Shown here in pieces: positions 55,558 through 64,000 of a stretch of 64,000 nt of DNA (the first letter of the stretch is position 1; the number at the start of each line of letters is the position of its first letter). This DNA is from Aquatica leii. Lineage: Eukaryota; Arthropoda; Insecta; Coleoptera; Lampyridae. The stretch lies in the NCBI GenBank assembly GCA_035610365.1, contig CM069439.1, forward strand, positions 6,076,001 to 6,140,000. Direction: 5' to 3'. A program made the translations under genes and the position numbers. The notes under the pieces are model-generated. The model had not been told where the DNA came from. It did no database searches and worked only from the letters and a program-made list of their open reading frames with translations.

Positions 55558-55957
55558 TACACTCAACAGCCTTTTTTTGAATTTTTTAAAAAAACAACTA
55601 CTTAAAATGTGATTAAAACTCAAGAGCAAGTCTTATATTCACAATATTATTCATAATTTGTTACATAGGTGTAATATAAAATGTGTTCAAACCATATCCT
55701 TAATGAACTTTATAATGCACTGTTTCAATATGGAACTTTTATTTACATACGAAAATATTTCGTATAAAAATAAAATGCAGTTTACTGTTCCAAACGATTA
55801 AAAAATAAGAGTATATTCATTTTTTGGTTTTTGCGGATAAACAATTTAACCTTCTGGTATTGTCAATGTTTATTATTTGTCTAATTTAAATTTTTTGAAT
55901 AGCATCGCAAACGGCCACGATTGATTGCCTATCCCGTTTTTTGTTTAGTTGAGTGTA
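55558..55957 (-). mobile_element. 400-bp MITE with TACACTCAAC termini
   Basis: It starts TACACTCAACAGCC and ends GTTTAGTTGAGTGTA, giving 10-bp terminal inverted repeats, and is flanked by TA on both sides (55556-55557 and 55958-55959). No coding capacity. It is the intact member of the family also seen, interrupted, at 7041 and 19413. An internal ACGAAAATATTTCGT palindrome is conserved in all copies. Confidence 0.8.
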
Positions 55958-56227
55958 TATCTATAGCTTGAATATTTGTAATTAAGTACTATTTAAATTA
56001 TCATTTTACGTATTGAGTGTTTAGCGAATCAACCAACGATTGAATGTTGAATCTACTTTTTAAGTAGTTTTTCCCTTTCCGGTAATCTCGATGATAAATA
56101 TGCTCAACCAGTGGCGTAGACAAGTGGAAGCTGAAAAACCCTCACAATGTATGCTCCCCAGTTAAAAAAACTCAAAAACAAATTAATTGTATTGATTTTA
56201 TTTTTAGGTTTTTGCGGCCATGATTTT
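55958..56227. other. No recognisable gene
   Basis: AT-rich spacer between the MITE and the long hairpin. Confidence 0.45.
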
Positions 56228-56338
56228 TTAACAAATAATTATTTTCGGGTATTGAACCGCGTTCCATATTTACACTAAAAGTGTTAAAAAGTGTAAATAT
56301 GGAACGCGGTTCAAAACCCGAAAATAATTATTTGTTAA
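56228..56338. repeat. 49-bp near-perfect hairpin
   Basis: The arms 56228-56276 and 56290-56338 are complementary at 48 of 49 positions around a 13-nt loop. The arms include GAACCGCGTTCC, itself nearly palindromic, which is GC-rich against an AT-rich background. No coding or transposon similarity was seen. Confidence 0.95.
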
Positions 56339-58319
56339 TTGTATTGAGTTTAAGTTTACATATAGAAAAATTCATACTAAAAACGGCTGTTAACACCTAT
56401 ATCACAAAAACAAATAAATTTCAATCAGTTAAATTTTAACAAAGTAGAAACCTTAGAATCTGGTTTGCTTGACAAGTTAAAGCTCTTGGTAAATTTTTGG
56501 TTGCCTGTCTATTGATTTCTTAACACAACCAATACCTACTTCATGTAATGCACTTTTATTAAAACCCTACTACTGAGTTTCCATAAGCCCTTCTACATGG
56601 TAAACCATCCAAAACAAACTAATTTATTTATTTTAATAACCATCGTATTGCAACGACCAGAATATGTTTTAGAACATATCACTTTTTAAAAAATCTGAAA
56701 TAAACTTTTGTGACTTTTGTTTATTATTTGTAATAATTTTTATTTTATCATTCTACAGAAACATTATCCCAAAAAGACTACAAAAAAGGACACATTACAC
56801 CATCGCTCGCAATATTAAAAAAAACTATGAACACAATACTAAAGCTCAAATTTATCAAAAATTCTTGCAATACTTAGATAGTAGTATTTCCATTTTAAGA
56901 AACCACAATGTAAGAAACTTATGAAACAAATGATGAAATGGGAAAAGTGATAATGTTACGATATCCTCTGAACTTATCCGCTTTGTTTACATTTTTTTAT
57001 ATTCCAGCATTTAATTCCCATTATAAAGATAAGTCTGAATACAAGTTATCAACTTAAGTAGATTTAAAACCAGTGATTAAAAAATCAAATCCATCAGTAA
57101 ATAATGACAACACGTATTCAATACATAAATTCATTTATGATAAAAAAAGACCTTGACTTTTCAAAGGTTAAAACATAATTTTTAACAAAAATAAACAATT
57201 ATCCATTTGGTAAGTAACGGAAGCATTGCTACAGTACCCACGTCAGAACTATTATCTTAGTTTATGTGATCAATACGATTATAGTTATCAAATACATTTT
57301 CGTAATTTTGAATTAATTTTAAACGCGTTAAGAGAAAGAAAACAAAACAACAAAAACCTTGAATTTACTATCAGTGCTTATTAGGCAATAATGAAACTGG
57401 TTCTATAAATTATATCAAAAATTGAACCACGTAATTAAAAAAAAAATGTGTTCATCGATTCTAAAAATTGTATCAGTTGAAAGTATTATCAAACCTTTAG
57501 ATTGATACATTCACACTTCTAAGATAAAAAATGTACCTACGTGAGCCATGTAACGAAAACAATTTTGCTATTACGAAAATACCATATAAAGTAATTAGCA
57601 CCTAATTATAAACATCCAACTAATTTTCAAGAAAAGCGTTTTAATTAAAATGTTTAATATGACGTTGTTTTAATCTTTCTTTCTTTTGACTTTCAAAATT
57701 TGAAAAATGCGTGATAATTCAACATTAACTTACTTATGCATGTTTAATAGAGAGTTGATTCTTGCGTTAAATTTAGGACACATATAAACAAATATTGTAC
57801 ATTATTTCTAAGACGTTTTGTAAAAGAAACTTGGTTATTTTATTTTTACGTTATATTTATGACGTTTTAGCGATAGCTCAAAATAACTGTTAATCAAAAT
57901 GTGCTAGTTCTGGTTATGATTATTTATTCTTTTTTAGGCTCGTCAATATTACGTTTGATTTTAACGCATTGTTTACGTGTTTATATAAACATAAAAGACT
58001 AGAATTGTAAGGGTTCAAAAATTTTTCGGGACCTGAATACATATTTAAATCCTATATCGGTGTTTTTTAATTGAGTTTCGTAGACCGAGGAGCCTTTCAA
58101 AACGCGGAACCGGAATTCGGCAAACGCGCTGAATGTGCTTTGCGTCGGCTCTGATAGGTGGCATGCGAAATAGTTGGCAGGTAAAAACTTAATGAAGAAA
58201 AGTGTAAGACGAAGCACGTTTAAATATATACTAAAATGCTCCTACACAAGACATTTAGCATTAATAACACATTGCAACATTTTTTCAACAGTTTATATAA
58301 TAAGTCCAGTAAATGATAT
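56339..58319. other. No recognisable gene
   Basis: AT-rich intergenic sequence. A GC-richer patch at 58060-58190 includes part of a 72-codon minus frame (58217-57999) that I cannot identify; it could be an exon or an old repeat. Confidence 0.45.
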
Positions 58320-58700
58320 AATTCCGGTAACAACCCAACACGTTTTATTAACGTTAATAACACGTTTTCGTGGTTGAATTCACGTTGCACATTATATTTT
58401 AAACGTTATTTTCTGACTTTTTATTTCAACGTTTGTTTTTCACGTTATTTTTCCATTGATAATTGGTTATCTAATATCTCATGGTACAAATTATCAGTAG
58501 AATCAACATGAATTATGCAACTTGAAAAACCACATAAAATGGTCACCTTATATACAACGTTGTTTTATTGACGGTATTTTCCATGTTACACAATTTTAAC
58601 GTTAATAATTATTATTTATCAGCTATCAGTGTACAATGTTTGTAAAATCAACGTTATAAGACCATGTTGAAATTACTGAAGACTACAACGTTGTATATAA
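58320..58700. repeat. Cluster of AACGTT/ACGTT palindromic words
   Basis: AACGTTAATAACACG, CACGTTGC, AAACGTTATTTT, CAACGTTTG, CACGTTATTTT, ACAACGTTGTTTTA, TTAACGTTAATAA, CAACGTTATAAG and ACAACGTTGTATA occur within about 380 bp, more often than expected. Several are self-complementary. Confidence 0.6.
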
Positions 58701-60747
58701 CTGTGTTCTATAGTCAGTATTTTATTTGAGTTAAGATTTTTTGATTTGCTGCGTGCGCAATTAATGATGCACAATACTGATGCGTCATTTGTAGCCATTT
58801 TTTAAAGTCATCTTCCGTTGCACTTCCGATAGAAGCGAAATATTTATGATCTGTACACTCGATTACGATTTACGAAGTTGTGATTATTGATCATCGATCT
58901 AATGTGACAAAGATCAATCAAAGCAATGTAGGAAACCAATAAATTACGAATTTCGATTCATATTATTGCATCATCCAATTCAATCACGCGATGACCACGC
59001 TCAAGGTAGTAAAATGCAAAGCAAACGATAAAACTTTCGAGGACACGTGTGTAAAATCACTTGTAATTATTAGTTTAAGGTTTTTTTTTGAAGTCTCATT
59101 ATTTACCCTCTTAATAGTATAAGAAATATTGTGACGTAGTTTTCGAATTAAAATAAACTTTAAGAGTACGATAGAATTCCTACAACCCCAATTATACATT
59201 TGTATGTTGTATATTTTTTTATATAGATAAATTATGTGTGCTATCCTGGTGCATTATTTGAATTATTATTTTGCAGTAAGTTACAACAAAAGTTAAAAAA
59301 CTGTGTAAAATCCTTAAAAATAAATGTTTTCAAAACATCTTCAACTTTAGCCGTACGTACTCGCAGAGACGTTAGTACCTTAAACCGGCAATATTTTCAG
59401 TAATTAATTCATAGAATGGATTTATTATTTATGAGCTTCTTTATCTATCCTTCCTATTTTACTTATCGTTAAATTAATGTATTTTATTTTATTGTTTGTT
59501 AAGAACTATGGATATAAAAATATAACAGCTGGTGAAAGTTTCTCACGTGCTCTTCTTCTATCAAGTAATAGAGCAGGTTAGAAGTAATACAATAAATTAA
59601 CATTTTATTGCGAGTGTTAATTTTTCCCAATTCTTATTTGGAATTGTATATATCCTATGAAATGGTTTCTATTCGCTTTGTTTGCAACTAAATCATTTCT
59701 TTAATTGCTTATAGGTACATGGAAATTTCCAATAGACTAGTTTTTATCTTACTCATAAAGATTCAAATGATGTCCTATAAAAACCAATAGAAACATATAG
59801 GTTTTTTATTGGTTTTAATAAGCATTTTTTATGAAATTTTTAATAGAAAAACCTAACACATTTGCAACAATTTCATTTTTTAAAACCACACTTTGTTCCT
59901 GCAAATTACGCACTATTTTTACAAAATATGTGCGATACAACACTTGCCGATCTGGATAAAGTTCTCCGTATCTTTAATTTGATTAGATTGATTTGAGTTT
60001 CATTTATTTTTTAATCATAAGCATAGCAATTTAATTTTTTAAAAACATGTTTTTTATGAATAAAGTAGAGCATATAAAATCTTAAGCTTTCGCGGTTATG
60101 TGTCTGATTATAAACGACTTTCGGCTTAGACCGCATCGTAGTTAAACACCCACACATAGGCTTAGTTCTAGTCGCTTATAATCATAAAGTAGAGTATGTA
60201 AAGTACCTAACATACTGTAAAACAATGACTAAAACTCTTTTGTGATAAATTCAAAAATAAAAAAGTTACAGTAAATTTTCGAAAATAGCAGTTTTTAGTT
60301 TTTTCTAAGTAAAAGAAGAATACATTTCAATGGGATAGCAAGGAGGATATAAAATTATACTATTTCTTACAGTTTCCGATATAACAACAGCAAGCCTCTG
60401 AAAATGACCACCCTGTATATCTTTAGCTTCGTCAAAATTTAGTGTCATAATCTTGGTAAAAATTACACCTTGTATTAACGTAAATACTGCGTTACTTTTA
60501 AGTTAAAGTTCGTGTGAATTTGTGAAATATTTCATCATAAATATTACGATACTATTTCACTTATTATTTCTTGTTTACTTATTACAGTATTTTTCTTATA
60601 TCTTTCCGTAAATTTCTTTACTTGAGTGGCGCAAGCTTCCGCTTGTTGAACGTTAAGTAGTTTCTTTTTCTTCAATTTGATTTTTGTTTAATTTTTATAA
60701 AAATTAAAGGATTGTTTTTTACTTACTGCACAATAAACTCTTTATTG
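58701..60747. other. No recognisable gene
   Basis: AT-rich DNA. Near 60057 and 60182 an ATAAAGTAGAG word is directly repeated, and GATTATAAACGACT (60109) has an inverted partner near 60172, suggesting a small unnamed repeat. ACCACCCTGTAT at 60408 resembles a DNA-transposon end. Confidence 0.45.
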
Positions 60748-60784
60748 TAAATACTAACATTAGAAAGTCTTCCGGGTTTGGACC

Positions 60785-60850
60785 GTGTCATAGTTGCAAC
60801 CGAAGCTGCCAACGTTTCGCCCACTTTCGTAAGGGGCTTCATCAGGGCGT
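60785..60850 (-). ncRNA. Hammerhead-like ribozyme core in PLE copy A
   Basis: CUGAUGA (60845-60839), a GCCC/GGGC stem, GAAAC (from 60818) and the C(UUCG)G-capped hairpin are all present on the minus strand, as in copy 1. The loop of stem II differs by one base. The cleavage-site strand was not placed. Confidence 0.45.
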
Positions 60851-61069
60851 GAGATAAATCGCAAAACTCAAACAAGCAATCGAAATCTAACTAAGAACTT
60901 CTCAAAAGTTAGGTTATCCGCTTGTAAAACAAGCCATAACCTAAACTATGAAAAGGTAAGAAAGAAAACGATAACCTGAAAAAGCAAACGAAAATCTAAC
61001 AAAGAACCACTACCAAGTTAGGTAATCAACTTGCGAACCAAGCCAGATTCTAAACTAGGTAGAAGTGAC

Positions 61070-62974
61070 TTAAGAAGAAATAGTCTCCGTATTTAAAGGA
61101 ACAGGATCTTCAGGGATGATTAAGCTCGACCCTGATTGGGTTACGGTTGCAAGGGGGCGTGTTTTTGTTAAATGACTAATAACCGGGAACCAAAGAGGGG
61201 ATAGTTCAAAACCATGATCGCGATTGAAGTTATTGGGGTGTTTGATGATTTCTATGCTTTCTCGGAATTTTCTGTTGAAAAAGAATGGAGATTTGGCAAT
61301 CAACGAAACATTGTCAAAATTTATCTTGTCACCTGTAGTAAAATGATGTTCAGCGACCGCAGACTTGGAAGTATACCTTTTCCTTATACAACGATCATGT
61401 TCTGAAATGCGAGTAATGACGGAACGACCGGTTTCACCAATGTAGACTAAACCACAAGAACAGGGAATTTGGTATACACCTTGAGATGAAAGTGTAGGAA
61501 ATTTGTCTTTGGGAGAAGGAAGAATCTGAGAGACTTTGCCTGTCGAGTTGAATATGGGTTTAATACCATTCTTACGAAGGAGTTTCCCTATTTGATCTGT
61601 AACCTTGTGAATGTAGGGTAAAAAGGCCAATTTCGGGTTGGATTCGGGAGTAGAAATGTCCTTAGGTAATCGAGTACGTGAATGTAAACGACGATTAATA
61701 ACTCTATGAATATCTCGCTTGACATAACCATTGTTCACTAAGGTTCTAGTAAGATGACGGAGTTCTGAGTCTAGATTCTCAGGTTGACAAATAGAAAAGG
61801 CACGATGGACCAAAGATTCAATGACAGAACGTTTCTGTGCAGGATGATGATGAGACGAAGCATGAAGGTATCTGTCCGTATGGGTGGGTTTGCGATAAAC
61901 AGAATGGCCTAGAAGTCCGTCGGGCTTACGAGTCACAAGAACGTCAAGAAATGGAAGAGAACCATTACTTTCGATTTCCATAGTAAATTTGATATCTAAG
62001 TGTTGATTGTTAAGATCATTAAGAAACTTAGACAATTCAAGATGACCATGAGACCAAACAATAAACGTGTCGTCAACATATCTAAACCACACTTTAGGTT
62101 TTAATAATGATGATTCCAAAGCAACCGTTTCAAAGGATTCCATAAAAATGTTAGCTACAACAGGTGATAGAGGAGAACCCATAGCAGCACCAGAAACTTG
62201 TTCGTAAAACTTATTATCAAATTGGAAGTAAGTAGAGGATAGACACTTTTCAATAAGAGGAACCAAACTCAAGTCCTTGCCATGTTGAGACAGAATCTGT
62301 TTGATGATAATAAGCGAATCCTTAATAGGAACTTTAGTAAAAAGTGAAGTAACATCAAAGCTCACGAGAAGATCTTGGGGTTCAAGTTTTATAGTTTCTA
62401 GACGTTGAATAAAATGATGAGAGTTGAGGATGTGAGAAGAGGTTTTACCTGTAAACTCGCAAAGAGTGTTGGACAAGAACTTGGCTAGCTTGTAAGTAGG
62501 AGATTGGATAGTACTCACGATAGGTCGAAAAGGAATACCTTGTTTGTGAATTTTGGGAAGTCCGTATAGACGAGGTGGTTTAGAATCTGATGGGGTAAGT
62601 CGACGTTTAGTTTCAGGAGGTAGATTGGTAGATTTGATGATTTGGCTAACCTCGCGTTCAATCCTCGAAGTGGGGTTATGGGTTAGAAGAGCGTAAGTTT
62701 CCTCAGACAAAATAGAATTGATTTTCGTAACATAATTAATTTGGTTCAAAACTACAGTGGCGTTGCCCTTGTCGGCTAGAAGAACAATAATATCAGGGTT
62801 CTTACGAAGACTTTTTAGAGCTGACTCTTCCGACTTAGAAATGTTGGATTTAGGAATTTTAGATGATTCAAGGATTTTGCCAGTGTTAATACGAATGGGA
62901 TCTGAGATGTGGCGAGGAAGATGTCTTATAGAAGACTCAACAGCACATAGAATATCTTCTTTAGGAATACGTTT
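61070..62974 (-). CDS. Penelope-like reverse transcriptase / GIY-YIG endonuclease, 5'-truncated
   Basis: The frame is open from the junction for 634 codons to TAA at 61072-61070, with no stop or frameshift. No certain start codon is present because the 5' end is cut; translation shown from 62749 would begin at a TTG. Counting from the junction: LADKGNATVVLN near 63-74, the early PLE domain; LYGLPKIHKQGIPFRPIVST near 136-155; motif A SFDVTSLFTKVP near 205-216; GAAMGSPLSPVVANIFME near 263-280; catalytic YVDD near 299-302; GIY-YIG GVYQIPCSCGLVYIGETGRS near 499-518. The RT copies RNA primed at a nick made by the endonuclease. All catalytic blocks look intact. Family length is usually above 800 residues. 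Confidence 0.93.
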   Translation of the reverse strand, partial: KRIPKEDILCAVESSIRHLPRHISDPIRINTGKILESSKIPKSNISKSEESALKSLRKNPDIIVLLADKGNATVVLNQINYVTKINSILSEETYALLTHNPTSRIEREVSQIIKSTNLPPETKRRLTPSDSKPPRLYGLPKIHKQGIPFRPIVSTIQSPTYKLAKFLSNTLCEFTGKTSSHILNSHHFIQRLETIKLEPQDLLVSFDVTSLFTKVPIKDSLIIIKQILSQHGKDLSLVPLIEKCLSSTYFQFDNKFYEQVSGAAMGSPLSPVVANIFMESFETVALESSLLKPKVWFRYVDDTFIVWSHGHLELSKFLNDLNNQHLDIKFTMEIESNGSLPFLDVLVTRKPDGLLGHSVYRKPTHTDRYLHASSHHHPAQKRSVIESLVHRAFSICQPENLDSELRHLTRTLVNNGYVKRDIHRVINRRLHSRTRLPKDISTPESNPKLAFLPYIHKVTDQIGKLLRKNGIKPIFNSTGKVSQILPSPKDKFPTLSSQGVYQIPCSCGLVYIGETGRSVITRISEHDRCIRKRYTSKSAVAEHHFTTGDKINFDNVSLIAKSPFFFNRKFRESIEIIKHPNNFNRDHGFELSPLWFPVISHLTKTRPLATVTQSGSSLIIPEDPVPLNTETISS

Positions 62975-64000
62975 CTACCTCCTGAAACTAAACGTCGACT
63001 TACCTCATCCGATTCTAGACCACCTCGTCTATACGGACTTCCCAAAATTCACAAACAAGGTATTCCTTTTCGACCTATCGTGAGTACTATCCAATCTCCT
63101 ACTTACAAGCTAGCCAAGTTCTTGTCCAACATTCTTTGCGAGTTTACAGGTAAAACCTCTTCTCACATCCTCAACTCTCATCATTTTATTCAACGTCTAG
63201 AAACTATAAAACTTGAACCCCAAGATCTTCTCGTGAGCTTTGATGTTACTTCACTTTTTACTAAAGTTCCTATTAAGGATTCGCTTATTATCATCAAACA
63301 GATTCTGTCTCAACATGGCAAGGACTTGAGTTTGGTTCCTCTTATTGAAAAGTGTCTATCCTCTACTTACTTCCAATTTGATAATAAGTTTTACGAACAA
63401 GTTTCTGGTGCTGCTATGGGTTCTCCTCTATCACCTGTTGTAGCTAACATTTTTATGGAATCCTTTGAAACGGTTGCTTTGGAATCATCATTATTAAAAC
63501 CTAAAGTGTGGTTTAGATATGTTGACGACACGTTTATTGTTTGGTCTCATGGTCATCTTGAATTGTCTAAGTTTCTTAATGATCTTAACAATCAACACTT
63601 AGATATCAAATTTACTATGGAAATCGAAAGTAATGGTTCTCTTCCATTTCTTGACGTTCTTGTGACTCGTAAGCCCGACGGACTTCTAGGCCATTCTGTT
63701 TATCGCAAACCCACCCATACGGACAGATACCTTCATGCTTCGTCTCATCATCATCCTGCACAGAAACGTTCTGTCATTGAATCTTTGGTCCATCGTGCCT
63801 TTTCTATTTGTCAACCTGAGAATCTAGACTCAGAACTCCGTCATCTTACTAGAACCTTAGTGAACAATGGTTATGTCAAGCGAGATATTCATAGAGTTAT
63901 TAATCGTCGTTTACATTCAAGTACTCGATTACCTAAGGACATTTCTACTCCCGAATCCAACCCGAAATTGGCCTTTTTACCCTACATTCACAAGGTTACA
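62974..64000 (+). mobile_element. Penelope-like element copy B, head to head with copy A
   Basis: From TCTACCTCCTGAAAC the plus strand repeats, with only scattered differences, the sequence that copy A carries on the minus strand from 62624 downward. It continues to the window edge. Copy B is 5'-truncated at the RT N-terminal region. Confidence 0.92.
62975..64000 (+). CDS. Penelope-like RT, copy B, partial at both ends
   Basis: 342 codons are open through the window edge: PPETKRRLTSSDSRPPRLYG, FDVTSLFTKVP, GAAMGSPLSPVVANIFME, RYVDDTFIVW and on to AFLPYIHKVT at the edge. It has no stop. Differences from copy A include P/S and K/R near the start and HSST for HSRT near the end. The GIY-YIG domain should follow beyond the window. 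There is no natural start codon at the junction. Confidence 0.92.

Larger units (their letters stand above)
60748..62975 (-). mobile_element. Penelope-like element copy A
   Basis: It runs on the minus strand from an inversion junction at about 62975 to the 3' end near AAATACTAACATTAG at 60748. It carries one uninterrupted coding frame, the 3' UTR and a hammerhead-like core. The 5' end of the element is missing at the junction with copy B. Confidence 0.9.

Noticed and set aside
62757..63083. 108-codon plus frame crossing the PLE A/B junction
   Set aside because: It reads copy A antisense and copy B out of frame; the real frames are 62974-61070 minus and 62975-64000 plus.
1..64000. CRISPR arrays, rRNA or tRNA genes
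   Set aside because: No regularly spaced repeats of that type and no cloverleaf with A/B boxes was noticed. The organism is a eukaryote. A tRNA scan was not possible by eye, so small RNA genes cannot be fully excluded.

Overview
This window is insect nuclear DNA: AT-rich, with spliced genes and a dense load of nested transposable elements. The order is not resolved. Two conserved host genes are present. (1) alpha-catenin lies on the minus strand (47524 down to 33811). Thirteen coding exons with in-phase consensus splice sites add up to 911 codons plus the stop. (2) The last two coding exons of a prohormone-4 / IDLSRF-like neuropeptide precursor lie on the plus strand (24724-25349). Its earlier exons were not found. 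Nearly everything else that can be named is mobile DNA in some state of decay.

Layout. 1-1877: a gypsy-type LTR split by a ~1.8 kb solo-LTR-like insertion. 2926-4570: a Penelope-like element (PLE) fragment with inverted copies of its 3' end at both sides. 7041-8890: a Tc1-like transposon inserted in a short-TIR element. 9640-10560: a non-LTR reverse-transcriptase relic. 11290-14820: a CENP-B/Jerky-type DDE transposon split by a pogo/Tigger-like element (11617-14437). 16430-17903 and 19482-23025: two deleted copies of one Ty3/gypsy family, the second sitting inside a TACACTCAAC-TIR element. 23346-23900: a non-LTR fragment. 24060-24480: degenerate GGACATCCA palindromes. 27005-31537: a third, more diverged gypsy copy, itself hit by a hAT-like MITE. 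32075-33125: two PLE fragments in opposite orientation. 33811-47524: alpha-catenin, whose long introns carry a foldback element, a Tc1 relic, a BEL/Pao integrase relic and a deleted Jockey element. 48613-52945: an old PLE split by a Jockey-family element with a 12-bp target duplication. 55558-55957: a 400-bp MITE. 56228-56338: a near-perfect 49-bp hairpin. 58320-58700: a cluster of ACGTT palindromes. 60748-64000: two nearly identical PLE copies head to head, one with an uninterrupted RT plus GIY-YIG frame.

How it fits together. The host genes are a cell-adhesion protein and a secreted neuropeptide precursor; I see no functional link between them. The interest lies mainly in the transposon stratigraphy. 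Several insertions can be ordered because their target duplications are readable, and in one case conceptual removal of the insert restores the interrupted reading frame. The PLEs also carry a hammerhead-ribozyme-like core in their 3' regions. I found no operon, CRISPR array, phage or bacterial feature, and no convincing new multigene system.
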